A stretch of DNA of 64,000 nucleotides from Leptospira ilyithenensis (GTDB taxonomy: Bacteria; Spirochaetota; Leptospiria; Leptospirales; Leptospiraceae). The notes under the pieces are model-generated. The model was not told the DNA's origin. It saw only the letters and a program-made list of their open reading frames with translations, and did not search any database. Shown one piece after another: positions 47,378 to 56,282 of the stretch. The position numbers and the translations under genes are program-made. The stretch's first letter is position 1. The number at the start of each line of letters is the position of its first letter. The stretch spans positions 62,001-126,000 of the forward strand of contig NZ_RQHV01000049.1 in the NCBI RefSeq assembly GCF_004771005.1, in the 5' to 3' direction.

Positions 47378-48946
47378 ATGAAAATTAGATTCGTGAAAGT
47401 TTTCATTTTCTTTCTCGTCTGTCTCTATCCTTTAGTACACAGAATCCAGTGGAACGGAGATTCTGTGTTTGTGGGAAGCGATCCTGAGATCAAATTGTAC
47501 CAAGTGGAAGCCCTAAGAAAAGGGGGAAACTTTTCAGAAAAGTTGCAATGTTATTTTCCTGCAAAGGATTTGGGATTTGAAACCAAACAGATTCCGATCG
47601 GTTATCCTTGGGCGTTTCTAAAGGAAGGCGGAACCTGCTATTTTCAATACCCCATTCTATTTACACTTGTACAATCCTCAATCGGGTTTTTATTTCCGAT
47701 CCATTGGATGACTTATATTCCCATCTTATTCTTTTTTTTGAATCTGATGCTAACAGACAAATTATTAAGGGAGCTTGGGGTAAAAGAGAATACCTCGGCA
47801 GTAATTTCCATACTCATACATTTTTTCAGTTTTTTATTTTTATCCACTCTCGATTACTCCGAGCTGACACTTACCAACTTCTTTGCACTGATCTCGCTTT
47901 TAAGTTATTTCCATATTGAGAAAAAAAAGAACTCCACTCTATTTTATAATCTGATTTTTGCATTTTCAGTCAATTTCAGCTTTCAGCTTCGCCCGGAAGT
48001 AACGATAGGCATTGTCTTTTTTATCATTGTTCATTTCATACTTTCCAAACAAAAACCGGATTGGATACGAAATCATTTTTTATCGGGGATGGCAACACTC
48101 CTTGTTTTGGGATTTATCTCTTTTTTAAATTACAAACTTTACGGTCATGTATTCGGAATGAGGGGAATGAATACGATCCAGGATGTGGATACCTTCTCTA
48201 ACAGATCTTATATCGGTTCCTGGATCGCAGACCTATGGGGTTCCGAATCAAAGATAGGAATTTTCAAAGGATACCCGATATTTTTCGTATTCCTTTCGGG
48301 AATCTTTCTTTTGAAACAAACAAATGTTATTTCAAAAAGCCTATTTCTTTCGGGGATATTGTTTATTTTTCTGGTGCCCGTACTTTCTCCCTACCGCGCA
48401 GGTGTGGATATTTTCGGAATGAGGTATTACGAGATAGGTTCCTATCTGACTGCGATCGGATTTTTTTCTTTGTATCTGGAATCCCCGAAACAAAAATCCA
48501 TCCATTTCATTCTAATTCTATCCCTCCTAACCTCAATGTATTTCGGATACAAATCGGATTTGCGGGCACTTCGTATTTGGAAATCTTCTGCGGAAATGTA
48601 TCACGTTCTGAAAAAAGAAATGGATACCACAAAACCGGAGCTAGTCGTTCACAGGGGACTTTCCTTAAGTTATCTGATGGGAGGATCTTATTTGGAGATT
48701 CCTCAAATCACAGCTTATACGGAAAATGACTGGATCGAAATACAAAAAAAATCAAAATCCTTAAATTTGAAACGAATCCTATTTTTATACTGGCCGGACA
48801 ACTCTCTCTACAACGAAGAGATACCTAAAACCATTTGGAAAACTCAATTTGATTTGAATTGGATGCCTTCGGAAGATCTATATGAAACGAAAGAAGAAGT
48901 CTCAGTGTTTCATATCAGAATGAAGCAGTTCGTATTGAAGCGTTGA
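47378..48946 (+). CDS. polytopic membrane glycosyltransferase-like protein
   Basis: This 522-residue protein has about ten membrane helices and an early exported loop with GSDPEIKLYQVEALRKGGNF. The acidic DPE near residue 35 fits the catalytic position of GT-C enzymes such as the PMT/ArnT group. It resembles a putative glycosyltransferase family I associate with Leptospira. Being third in the operon after a lipid-linked sugar synthase supports transfer of a sugar to a surface glycan. No signature proves it. Confidence 0.7.
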   Translation: MKIRFVKVFIFFLVCLYPLVHRIQWNGDSVFVGSDPEIKLYQVEALRKGGNFSEKLQCYFPAKDLGFETKQIPIGYPWAFLKEGGTCYFQYPILFTLVQSSIGFLFPIHWMTYIPILFFFLNLMLTDKLLRELGVKENTSAVISILIHFFSFLFLSTLDYSELTLTNFFALISLLSYFHIEKKKNSTLFYNLIFAFSVNFSFQLRPEVTIGIVFFIIVHFILSKQKPDWIRNHFLSGMATLLVLGFISFLNYKLYGHVFGMRGMNTIQDVDTFSNRSYIGSWIADLWGSESKIGIFKGYPIFFVFLSGIFLLKQTNVISKSLFLSGILFIFLVPVLSPYRAGVDIFGMRYYEIGSYLTAIGFFSLYLESPKQKSIHFILILSLLTSMYFGYKSDLRALRIWKSSAEMYHVLKKEMDTTKPELVVHRGLSLSYLMGGSYLEIPQITAYTENDWIEIQKKSKSLNLKRILFLYWPDNSLYNEEIPKTIWKTQFDLNWMPSEDLYETKEEVSVFHIRMKQFVLKR

Positions 48947-48967
48947 GAGAAAAAGATAGAAAGGAAA

Positions 48968-48983
48968 CCCATCCGAAGATGGG
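48968..48983 (-). terminator. intrinsic terminator with UUCG-type loop
   Basis: On the minus strand CCCATC-TTCG-GATGGG is a six-pair stem with a stable tetraloop, followed by TTTCC. It lies about 15 bases beyond the stop of the small lipoprotein gene, for which it is the likely terminator. Confidence 0.6.
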
Positions 48984-48997
48984 GATACAAAAAAAGA

Positions 48998-49177
48998 CTA
49001 CTTAATGTCTCTAGTACGTTGTTTAAGCGCTTCGTTAAGAGTAGGCTTTTTGGAAGGTTTTGGCTCTTGCAATTTGTTAATATCGTTTTGCGTAGGTTCT
49101 TTCACATCGTTTGATGCGCAGTTTACCATAACAATTGCAAATAGGGCTATAAGAAGAGATAAAGAGATTTTTTTCAT
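48998..49177 (-). CDS. very small lipoprotein
   Basis: This gene of only 59 codons has an ATG at 49177 preceded by AGAGGAG, a clear signal peptide (SLSLLIALFAIVMVNC, lipobox Cys20), and a short Lys/Pro/Gln-rich mature tail ending in QRTRDIK. A terminator with a UUCG loop follows. Start, signal, ribosome site and terminator agree, so I judge it real despite its size. It is divergent from tmk by about 77 bases. Function unknown; it could be a short envelope-linking lipoprotein. Confidence 0.8.
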   Translation of the reverse strand: MKKISLSLLIALFAIVMVNCASNDVKEPTQNDINKLQEPKPSKKPTLNEALKQRTRDIK

Positions 49178-49254
49178 TTTTGGCTCCTCTGGATAAGTTT
49201 TTGCCGTGCATAAAAAAGTCTAGTAAAAATTATGAAAGCTCAATTAGGACAAAT

Positions 49255-49848
49255 ATGGCCAATACGAATTATTTTTTTGTTTTTGAAGGCATTGATGGCT
49301 CGGGGAAAACAACCCTTTCCAAACTGGTTGCAGAGAACTTAAAAGCGCAAAACAGGGATGTAATTTGGCACCGAGAGCCCACTGACGGGCTACATGGGAA
49401 AAAGATCCGTTCCTTTCTATCAGGAAGGATTTCTTTGACTATAAAAGAACAATTGGAACTTTTTATTCTGGACAGAACCGAGTCCGTTTCGCAAATCATA
49501 TCACCTAACATAGAGAAAGGTGCTATCATAGTGCAGGATAGATACTATTATTCCACCGCCGCCTACCAAGCCGGAAAAGAAATCAGTGCGGAAGAAATCA
49601 TTGCATTGAATGAAAAGGAAAATTTCCCGAAACCAAAACAGGTTTTTTTCCTGGATATCACTCCTGAGGAAGCGAGAGAGCGTCGTAAAAACCGGGGAGG
49701 AAGCGAAGAAGCCTTTGACGACGACCATTCGCAAAACAGAATATATGAAAATTATATGAAAATCCTGCCGGCGGGTACGATCTTCCTGGATGCATCGCAC
49801 CCTTTGGAAGATCTGGTAAAAGCAGTTATGGAATGTATTGAAATTTAA
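49255..49848 (+). CDS. tmk: thymidylate kinase
   Basis: This 197-residue kinase converts dTMP to dTDP. A frame from 49180 exists, but ATG at 49255 has an AGGA site and puts the P-loop [11 protein letters not shown] in the usual place near residue 10. Other motifs: WHREPTDG (DRX-type region), [13 protein letters not shown] (catalytic DRY-like), and the LID with [15 protein letters not shown]. Length is usual. It converges with the methyltransferase gene, overlapping by four bases. Confidence 0.95.
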   Translation: MANTNYFFVFEGIDGSGKTTLSKLVAENLKAQNRDVIWHREPTDGLHGKKIRSFLSGRISLTIKEQLELFILDRTESVSQIISPNIEKGAIIVQDRYYYSTAAYQAGKEISAEEIIALNEKENFPKPKQVFFLDITPEEARERRKNRGGSEEAFDDDHSQNRIYENYMKILPAGTIFLDASHPLEDLVKAVMECIEI

Positions 49849-50756
49849 GAAAGGGTTCCCATCGGTTTTCTCAAAAGCACAGCCAGCATATCCCCTTGGT
49901 TTATTTTTTTCACAAGCCAATCCGCAAACTTTTTAGCCAATTTGTAAAATACACCGGCATTCGGTTTGGAAGTGAACCCGCTTCCATAGGAAAGTGAGAT
50001 CGGGGATTCGAAGCCTATGTTTTTCAACACTTTCAAAAGGCCGGACAAGGAATAATAATACAAATGTTCGGGAACATTCAAATAACGCCAGTTTGGTCCC
50101 AAAAATTTTGCCAAAATTCCGTATCTGCAAGTGGACAATACCAAACATCCTCCGGGTCTTAAGTGTCTGAATATTTTTTCCAAAGTTTCTTTCGGTTTAT
50201 GAAGGTGTTCGATCGTAGCCCAAAGAGTGATCACATCAAATTGGTTTTGAAAATTCTTGTCCCAACTTAAAAAATCCTCCTGATACACTTCCAATCCCAA
50301 GGTTTCTCTTGCAAACTTAACCGGACCGTCCGCGACTTCGATCCCGTAAGATGAATAACCTCTGCCCCGCATATAATCCACAAAATATCCGGCGGCACAT
50401 CCTATATCCAAAGATCGCAATTTTGTATCGGTTCTTTCCTTTTCCAAACTGCTTTTTTTATAATCGTCTTCCCACCCAAAAAATTTCAAATCCTGAAGAT
50501 TGAGTCGGAATACACGGGAGATTTCGGTTTTGATTTTATCCGAATAATAATTATCATAACCCCGATCGGTTCTTTGAGTAAAATAAGAATCGGAATAATA
50601 GCGGATGACTTCGGCAAGACTCGGTTGAGGGTTCACCTGAACCAAAGAACATACATTGCATTTTACGATCTGAAAACTTTCGCCGAGAGGACTTTCTTTG
50701 GAAAACAAAGATTTGAATTTTGTATTTCCACAGGTATTGCATGAAACCATTTCCAT
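49845..50756 (-). CDS. SAM-dependent methyltransferase with zinc-ribbon start
   Basis: This 303-residue protein opens with two CxxC pairs (SCNTCGN and KCNVCSL, residues about 5-36), a likely zinc ribbon. A class I methyltransferase follows: [17 protein letters not shown] (SAM site), [36 protein letters not shown]. This combination is common in sugar or cofactor C-methylation and in envelope biosynthesis loci. It starts 21 bases after the metal-permease stop, so it may ride on that operon's transcript. Substrate unknown. Confidence 0.88.
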   Translation of the reverse strand: MEMVSCNTCGNTKFKSLFSKESPLGESFQIVKCNVCSLVQVNPQPSLAEVIRYYSDSYFTQRTDRGYDNYYSDKIKTEISRVFRLNLQDLKFFGWEDDYKKSSLEKERTDTKLRSLDIGCAAGYFVDYMRGRGYSSYGIEVADGPVKFARETLGLEVYQEDFLSWDKNFQNQFDVITLWATIEHLHKPKETLEKIFRHLRPGGCLVLSTCRYGILAKFLGPNWRYLNVPEHLYYYSLSGLLKVLKNIGFESPISLSYGSGFTSKPNAGVFYKLAKKFADWLVKKINQGDMLAVLLRKPMGTLS

Positions 50757-50777
50757 ACTTTACCTATCGGAAAAATA

Positions 50778-51617
50778 TCAAAACAGCCTTTTGAATAAAC
50801 TCCTGACAGCTAAAATCAAAAATGAAAATACACACATAAATACGATGATCATAGACGAAGTCGGAAAATAAATAGTCTCGCCCAAATGAGAGAACCCGGC
50901 AAGACTTAGAAAAAATCCCGCTATGGTGCCTGTTATGGAAAACAAAACCGAGACGAGTGCCAGAATTTTCGTAGAACGAACAAATGGCAAAAGTGTAAAG
51001 ACGGGAATCAAGAGATGTGCGATGGAATAAAAGGAACCCAAAACATTTACCGCTACAGTAACCGCAGAAGCTAGTATCAAATAAAACAGAATATCGAAAA
51101 AGAAAGGATTACCGATTTGGATTCGATACTCGTCCCGATCAAAACTTAAAAATAGAAATCGTCGGAAATAAGCGAGATAGATGAAAAATGCAATTCCAGC
51201 AGTCCAGATTCCGAATGAATTCAATTTCACCTGAGATGTTAGAATATCTCCGAAATAAGAAGCCATCAGATGGTTTTGAACATTTCCACCTAATGCAAGT
51301 AACACTTGCGAAATAGATGCAAAGAACACAAACAAAATCCCTAGAATTACATCCTCTTTGATATGGGAAATTCTTCTCATCAAAATGATAGGAATGATCA
51401 AGAGACAGGATAACAAAATTGGATAAATTTCCCGATCCCAATCCATAAACAAACAAAATGCTACTGAAAAACCGACTGCTTGGGAAAGCGTGATCCCAAA
51501 GAAAGTCATATTCCTAAGAACCAAAAGAATTCCTAGAACACTGAGAAGAGCTCCCAAAATTCCTCCCAGGATCATCTGGGGCAAAAATAAATCCCAATTT
51601 TGAAGCACACTAGTCAT
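50778..51617 (-). CDS. znuB: metal ABC transporter permease (ZnuB/MntB type)
   Basis: This 279-residue integral membrane protein has about eight helices and belongs to the ABC-3 permeases: LGGILGALLSVLGILLVLRNMTFFGITLSQAVG near the start, AVTVAVNVLGSFYSIAHLLIP later. I choose ATG at 51617, which overlaps the stop of the ATPase gene (ATGACTAG). Longer starts from 51713 or a GTG about nine codons upstream are possible. It pairs with the ATPase and substrate-binding protein to import Zn, Mn or a similar ion. Confidence 0.88.
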   Translation of the reverse strand: MTSVLQNWDLFLPQMILGGILGALLSVLGILLVLRNMTFFGITLSQAVGFSVAFCLFMDWDREIYPILLSCLLIIPIILMRRISHIKEDVILGILFVFFASISQVLLALGGNVQNHLMASYFGDILTSQVKLNSFGIWTAGIAFFIYLAYFRRFLFLSFDRDEYRIQIGNPFFFDILFYLILASAVTVAVNVLGSFYSIAHLLIPVFTLLPFVRSTKILALVSVLFSITGTIAGFFLSLAGFSHLGETIYFPTSSMIIVFMCVFSFLILAVRSLFKRLF

Positions 51618-52323
51618 GGTGATGGCAATGAGGAGGTTTTTCACCTTGTGAAATCTTGTAAAACTTGCCTTCGTCAATCTCAAAGATTTCGGAAAACTCT
51701 TGTCGCCAATCATTAGTTAAACTATGGGTAATTACAAACAAGGAACGGTTGTCTGTTGCAATGTATTCTTCCAGGATCAGTTGGAAAAGTTCCCTTGACT
51801 CATGATCAAGCGAGTCCATCGGTTCATCGAGGAAGATCAGATTTGCTTTGGTGAATAAGGATCTCAAAATCAGAACTCGTTGCAATTGTCCGCCACTGCA
51901 TTCCGAAATTTGCTTATTTAAATATTTTCCGACTCCAGTACGTTCTATCAGGATCAATTCTTCTTTGGTAAATTTTCTTTTAGGCAAAAAACTCAAACCC
52001 ATATTGGCGGGCATAAGCAATACTTCTTTAACGGAAAGAGGAAAATCCAATCTCATCTTTTTTGCCTGAGGAACGTAAGACGTGGATTTAAGAACGGGGA
52101 ATTGAATCTTTCCAGCAATCGGAGGAAGTAGTCCCGTGAGTGTTCGAAATAAAGTGGTTTTACCCGCGCCATTTCCGCCGGTCAGGGCGTATGTTTTGCC
52201 AGGGTTCACTTCAAAGCTAACACCCGAAACAATGGGAAACCCCTTTCTGTATCCGACGGATAGATTGTCCGCTTTCAAAAAAGAGGAAAAAATCCTGATC
52301 TTATTTGCTTTTGTCGCTAGCAT
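51610..52323 (-). CDS. znuC: metal ABC transporter ATPase (ZnuC type)
   Basis: This 237-residue ATPase has Walker A GGNGAGKTT, Q-loop TSYVPQAKK, signature SECSGGQLQR, Walker B LIFLDEPMDSLD and switch His in FVITHSL. The C-terminus is His/Cys-rich (HCHHHD), consistent with metal handling. Its ATG overlaps the 3' end of the substrate-binding gene, and its stop overlaps the permease start, so the three are coupled. Confidence 0.92.
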   Translation of the reverse strand: MLATKANKIRIFSSFLKADNLSVGYRKGFPIVSGVSFEVNPGKTYALTGGNGAGKTTLFRTLTGLLPPIAGKIQFPVLKSTSYVPQAKKMRLDFPLSVKEVLLMPANMGLSFLPKRKFTKEELILIERTGVGKYLNKQISECSGGQLQRVLILRSLFTKANLIFLDEPMDSLDHESRELFQLILEEYIATDNRSLFVITHSLTNDWRQEFSEIFEIDEGKFYKISQGEKPPHCHHHD

Positions 52324-53230
52324 CTCTAATCTTTTGAAGCATGATTTTTAAAGTCTCTTCGTAGCTGGTGGCTTCCGGTGTTCCCCCAACGGAAACCGGC
52401 ATGATGAGAACCATACTCCCGGGAACCTTGGAAGAAACATACTCGGCATATTTTGGGTTGTGGTATGGTCCGAGCAAGATGATTTTTATTTTTTCGGCAA
52501 TCATATAGCTTACAACCTGGTCCATATAACGAATAGAAGGTGGAACTCCCGGTCTCTCTTCTATGGAAAGATTGGCTGTAAATTTAAAACGATTTGCCAA
52601 ATAAACAAACTGATCGTGAAATACCGCCACCTTGATTCCGAAATAGGGCTCCATTTTTTTGAGTTCTTCTTTGGTTAGAGCAATCAGCCTTTTTTTAAAG
52701 TTTGTAAAATTTTCATCATAATATTCGTGATTGATCGGGTCGACTCTGGTTAATGCGTTTTTTATATTCTCCGCCATCTGAATCACATTGATAGGATCAT
52801 TCCAAAAATGAGGATTTCCATAGATATGCATATCTCCCATAGAACGATCCATCATTACGGTAGGCTCACCTAAGATCTTTACTTGTACGGAAGTATCGCA
52901 GTATCCCGGCTGGCCTTTCTGGATCTTGATGTTTCTGGATTGTTGTTGTAAAAAAGGCACCCAACCTACTTCCAAATCCAGACCAACTACACAAAGAATG
53001 TCCGCTTGATTCAAACGAACGAGAAAGTCGGGTCTTGTCATGACAAAATGAGGATCATCCACTCCTCTGATCATTCCGTAAATCTCGACACGATCACCTG
53101 CTATTTGTTCTGCGATGTACTTTATGTCGGTTGTGGTCGCAACCAAAGAAACCTTCGCATGTAAACCGAAAGGTATCAAAAGAACGGAACAAAAACAGAA
53201 TAAAAACAAAAATCTAAACATACCTTTCAT
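52301..53230 (-). CDS. znuA: metal ABC transporter substrate-binding protein (ZnuA/TroA type)
   Basis: This 309-residue cluster A-I binding protein has signal FLFLFCFCSVLLIPFGLHA. ATG at 53230 is chosen because AAAGGGG precedes it; a TTG six codons earlier also exists. Metal-ligand positions are visible: DDPHFVM, GNPHFWNDP and VAVFHDQFVYLA give three His. There is no His-rich loop of the kind typical of ZnuA, so zinc or manganese are both open. It follows the porin gene with an overlap. Confidence 0.9.
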   Translation of the reverse strand: MKGMFRFLFLFCFCSVLLIPFGLHAKVSLVATTTDIKYIAEQIAGDRVEIYGMIRGVDDPHFVMTRPDFLVRLNQADILCVVGLDLEVGWVPFLQQQSRNIKIQKGQPGYCDTSVQVKILGEPTVMMDRSMGDMHIYGNPHFWNDPINVIQMAENIKNALTRVDPINHEYYDENFTNFKKRLIALTKEELKKMEPYFGIKVAVFHDQFVYLANRFKFTANLSIEERPGVPPSIRYMDQVVSYMIAEKIKIILLGPYHNPKYAEYVSSKVPGSMVLIMPVSVGGTPEATSYEETLKIMLQKIRDASDKSK

Positions 53231-53244
53231 GCAATGCCCCTTTA

Positions 53245-54576
53245 TCAATAACTATGTGCTGGATGAGAACCGAGGATCGCAACCATTTGAATATTTGCTT
53301 TGAACTCTCTTAGTTCCTGGTTGTTTTCTTTCGAATAATCCTGAGTGAATCTTCTTTCTACCGAAAATCTAATTTTCCCGAATTCGGAACTATGAAACGT
53401 AACCTGCAAAGATTGCGATTCGATTGCGTTTTGAGCGAATTTTCCGTCTTTTCCCGTTAAGTTTTTATCCGTAAAGTAATCGTATCTTCCTCCCACAGAC
53501 CAAAGCTGATGAAATTTATAATCTGCAAACAGATAATAACCCCATTGGTTTTGCGAATTAGGTTTGGAAATTTCATAGGTAGTTAGATTTATTTTTTCCG
53601 GGAAAATTTCCTGTTGGTACCAAAATTCGGTCATAATCATGATTTCTTTCAAATTGGACTGGCTCCATCTTAAAACTCCGTCAAACCCGTAAAGATACCT
53701 TTGGTTTCTTCTATCAGTCGTTGGTTCAAACCTTACTCCGGAAAAACCGAATTGTGTTCCCCAGTTATTTCCGAAATAATAGAAATTTTTCAAATGGAAA
53801 TATCCCATGGGATTGTTTTTCTGAATCCCTTCCGAATGTGCGTGCCCCCATCTTTTTCCGTTAGTTGCACCGACAACAAGCTCCTGAGTAATGAATTTCC
53901 AAGGCAAAAGAATGCTGAATTCGGCACCTGTATCCATCGTCGATTCCTGTCCGATAAATTTTTCATGAACGATAGGAGTTGTGATGAAAGGACGATCATG
54001 CCAGTGAATTTTATTGAGACGGCCGATATCCATAAACATCTGCCCCGCTTTTACGGACGTATTGAACGGCAAAAAAGGAGCCTGGATCCAAGCCTCGTGT
54101 ACTTCAAAATTGTATTTTCCGTTTTCATTATGAGCTGCCGCTAGAAAATTACCGCGTAACCACTGATCTACGGCTCCTGTAAAACCGAACTCCGCAGTTC
54201 GGACATCAAGTTTATTATTCGTAGTTCTGGGTTTGTTTTTATCCCACTCCCCCACTATGTCGATGGCAACGGAAGCATCCATCATCAGGTTTTGAGCGGA
54301 GCGGTTGATCTGATTATTAGAACTGACGGGAGAGGTAGTGCCTCGGGAATCTTGAGAACCCTTGCTCCGTTTTTCCTGTTCCTTCAGATCTTTTTCCAAA
54401 TCATCTTCCCAATTATTATTTCCTTTATCAGTCGACTGTTTGGCTTCTAATGTTTTTTTTTCGGAATCGTTCTCCAATTCCTTTTCCCATTTATTTGTTT
54501 GGGCAAATGCAATATAAGAGAATAAAGCAAGTGTGAAAATCACACTTGCTCTAATGAATTTTCGGAAAGGAATCAC
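53245..54576 (-). CDS. outer-membrane porin-like protein of the metal operon
   Basis: This 443-residue protein has signal VIFTLALFSYIAFA. Next comes a charged, probably coiled-coil segment (about 26-85) with a repeated N-W-E pattern (NKWEKELEND, NNWEDDLEKD). A beta-barrel follows (about 95-443), with alternating aromatic strands and a terminal Tyr, as in outer-membrane barrels. Several His lie in loops (HWHDRPF, GHAHSEG). It lacks a TonB plug, so it is a porin or channel rather than a TonB receptor. Its position between a lipoprotein and ZnuA-type genes suggests it admits the metal. Confidence 0.75.
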   Translation of the reverse strand: MIPFRKFIRASVIFTLALFSYIAFAQTNKWEKELENDSEKKTLEAKQSTDKGNNNWEDDLEKDLKEQEKRSKGSQDSRGTTSPVSSNNQINRSAQNLMMDASVAIDIVGEWDKNKPRTTNNKLDVRTAEFGFTGAVDQWLRGNFLAAAHNENGKYNFEVHEAWIQAPFLPFNTSVKAGQMFMDIGRLNKIHWHDRPFITTPIVHEKFIGQESTMDTGAEFSILLPWKFITQELVVGATNGKRWGHAHSEGIQKNNPMGYFHLKNFYYFGNNWGTQFGFSGVRFEPTTDRRNQRYLYGFDGVLRWSQSNLKEIMIMTEFWYQQEIFPEKINLTTYEISKPNSQNQWGYYLFADYKFHQLWSVGGRYDYFTDKNLTGKDGKFAQNAIESQSLQVTFHSSEFGKIRFSVERRFTQDYSKENNQELREFKANIQMVAILGSHPAHSY

Positions 54577-54597
54577 TATAAAACTGCTATGCCGGAT

Positions 54598-55353
54598 TTA
54601 GTTTGAAGATCTTACCAAACCGGCAGTGCCGATCGTTGATGAGTATATGATGACTGATTTTAGATTTACTTTGTTCAGGCGGAAAGAAACTCGATCTCCT
54701 GAAAAATCGTATCCGGATACGGACTCTTCCTGAAATTCATAACTCCCTCGGTTCACGTTTGCGCAAGCACCTTGCCAACCGAACATATGAGCTCCGTTTT
54801 CATTATGTACTTCGATACAAAGCGTTTTATCCTGAGCTAGACTGGATGCCCAAAGTCCCGGCGTCCCACCTAATGCGGATGTTGCGCCAAGGGCATTTTT
54901 TTTCTTGATTTCGGTAGGAGTCAGTTGAAAAGTCGGCCCCACCAAACTAGTAGTAGATGGCATCACAACTTCCAAATACGAATCAGATGCGGAAAGATTG
55001 TAAGTAAGCTGGATCGTTGCTTTTTTCTCTCCTCCGAAATTGGAAAGTCGGGAAGAATCGGCAACAATCGTGCTTGAAGTTCCCGTTCCGACAACTCCGC
55101 CTGAAAGCACCACATTTGATACTGTAAAACCGGCGATTTTCAACGCCGCCGCTGCATCTCCGCTACACTGGGTAAAGTCGAAGCTCGTGCCGTTAGACGG
55201 ACTGGAAACTGAAGAAGTAGGACATGCAGTCGATCCCGCTAAGACAAGAAGTGCAAGTCCGCTAGTGTCGTTGTCTTTTTTCTTCTTAAATTCGGCACAA
55301 TTGAAAGCAAATAGAATCAATGTTAATAAGGATATTATGGATAGTTTTTTCAT
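54598..55353 (-). CDS. lipoprotein leading the metal-uptake operon
   Basis: I start at ATG 55353, where AGGAG precedes MKKLSIISLLTLILFAFNC (lipobox Cys19); a longer frame runs to 55404. The 251-residue product has a Cys pair region (TACPTS and QCSGDAA) and a C-terminal half with VHNENGAHMFGWQGACAN. The latter contains His near Asn/Glu and could bind metal. I do not recognise the family. It ends 21 bases before the porin gene and follows three TTGCAACA repeats, so it is probably the first gene of the operon. Confidence 0.75.
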   Translation of the reverse strand: MKKLSIISLLTLILFAFNCAEFKKKKDNDTSGLALLVLAGSTACPTSSVSSPSNGTSFDFTQCSGDAAAALKIAGFTVSNVVLSGGVVGTGTSSTIVADSSRLSNFGGEKKATIQLTYNLSASDSYLEVVMPSTTSLVGPTFQLTPTEIKKKNALGATSALGGTPGLWASSLAQDKTLCIEVHNENGAHMFGWQGACANVNRGSYEFQEESVSGYDFSGDRVSFRLNKVNLKSVIIYSSTIGTAGLVRSSN

Positions 55354-55375
55354 TTGTAGATACTCCTGGCCCAAA

Positions 55376-55424
55376 TATTTGCAACAGCGTTGCAATTGCA
55401 ACACTGTTTTATTTGCAACAGCGT
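55376..55424 (-). promoter_or_regulatory. triple TTGCAACA repeat, candidate operator of the metal operon
   Basis: TATTTGCAACAGCGT occurs exactly twice (55376-55390 and 55410-55424). A third TTGCAACA lies between them (55397-55404), inside a perfect palindrome GTTGCAATTGCAAC (55389-55402). They sit 23-71 bases upstream of the lipoprotein start. Repeats of this kind are typical of metal-responsive repressors such as Zur or Fur, but the regulator is not identified. The divergent TetR gene is an alternative user. Confidence 0.6.
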
Positions 55425-55460
55425 ATTATTTAGATAAATTTTAAGACAGTTCTATGCCAA

Positions 55461-55525
55461 CTGACTTTTCGGTCTTTTTCCATTATATAGTAAAAAAGTA
55501 TTTGACCGTTTAGTCAAATACTTTT
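55461..55525 (+). promoter_or_regulatory. TetR gene promoter with overlapping perfect palindrome
   Basis: CTGACT (55461-55466) and TATATA (55484-55489) are 17 bases apart. Directly after comes AAAAGTATTTGAC (55494-55506), CGTTTA and its exact reverse complement (55513-55525). A 13-base-arm palindrome over the transcription start, 12 bases before the TetR ATG, is what a self-repressing TetR operator looks like. The core TTTGAC-N6-GTCAAA fits that family's site size. Confidence 0.75.
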
Positions 55526-55537
55526 AAACAGAATTTT

Positions 55538-56116
55538 ATGAAACCGAAACAATTTGATCCGGACAAAGCGATCGAAATTATCGCAGACAGTTTTGCCCGC
55601 AACGGTTTCGAAGGAACTTCTTTGAATACGATCATCAAGGAAACAGGTCTTGGCAAACAAAGTCTTTACAATGCCTTCGGTGACAAGAAAGCAATGGCAA
55701 CCAAATCCATTCAATGTTTCGGAAAATTATCGAATGCAAGTCAAATCCTGAACAACCCCAGATTGAATGGCAAAGAAAGGATCGAAGATTTTTTCCAGGA
55801 AATTCTGAAAGATTCGCAAAAGACAAATTATGTAGGTTGCCTTATGACCAATCTGCTTTTAGAAAAGGGAAATACGGATCAGGACGTTCAAAAGGCTACT
55901 AATGAACGTTTGACGATGACAAAAAAAAATCTTCAAGACGTGGTTGAAATCGGCGTCACCGACGGTAGCATCAATATTCCTGAAGGATTGGATTCCGAGT
56001 TAATCTCTCTATCTCTTATGAATCTATTGAACGGGCTTCGTGTTACGATTCAGACTAAAACGGAAATTGATAAAATAAAAAAAATGGTGAAGATAAGCTT
56101 AAAATCATTAATCTGA
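55538..56116 (+). CDS. TetR-family repressor
   Basis: This 192-residue regulator has an N-terminal helix-turn-helix: DKAIEIIADSFARNGFEGTSLNTIIKETGLGKQSLYNAFGDKKAM (residues about 8-52) is the classic TetR pattern. The C-terminal ligand domain contains NYVGCLMTNLLLEKG, as in AcrR-type members that sense hydrophobic compounds. A perfect palindrome upstream suggests it represses itself. The divergent neighbour is the metal operon, and downstream is a dioxygenase-like gene. Neither has a copy of this palindrome in its upstream region, as far as I can see. Confidence 0.92.
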   Translation: MKPKQFDPDKAIEIIADSFARNGFEGTSLNTIIKETGLGKQSLYNAFGDKKAMATKSIQCFGKLSNASQILNNPRLNGKERIEDFFQEILKDSQKTNYVGCLMTNLLLEKGNTDQDVQKATNERLTMTKKNLQDVVEIGVTDGSINIPEGLDSELISLSLMNLLNGLRVTIQTKTEIDKIKKMVKISLKSLI

Positions 56117-56220
56117 AATAAATACCGCATAACTATAGAAAATCTCATATAAACAAAGTTGGCCGGTGAGAATCAAAACAAAGAAATATTTTTTACTGTT
56201 CGGAAGTTTTTTAGGAACCT

Positions 56221-56249
56221 TTTCCAATCTCCAAGGTTAATGGTATAAT
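56221..56249 (+). promoter_or_regulatory. candidate promoter of the dioxygenase-like gene
   Basis: A consensus TATAAT (56244-56249) is preceded by TTTCCA (56221-56226) at 17 bases. The start ATG lies 33 bases downstream of the -10, with an AAGGA between. The -35 matches four of six bases only. Confidence 0.5.
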
Positions 56250-56282
56250 ACTTTATTCTTATACTTAAGGAAAAATTAAGAA

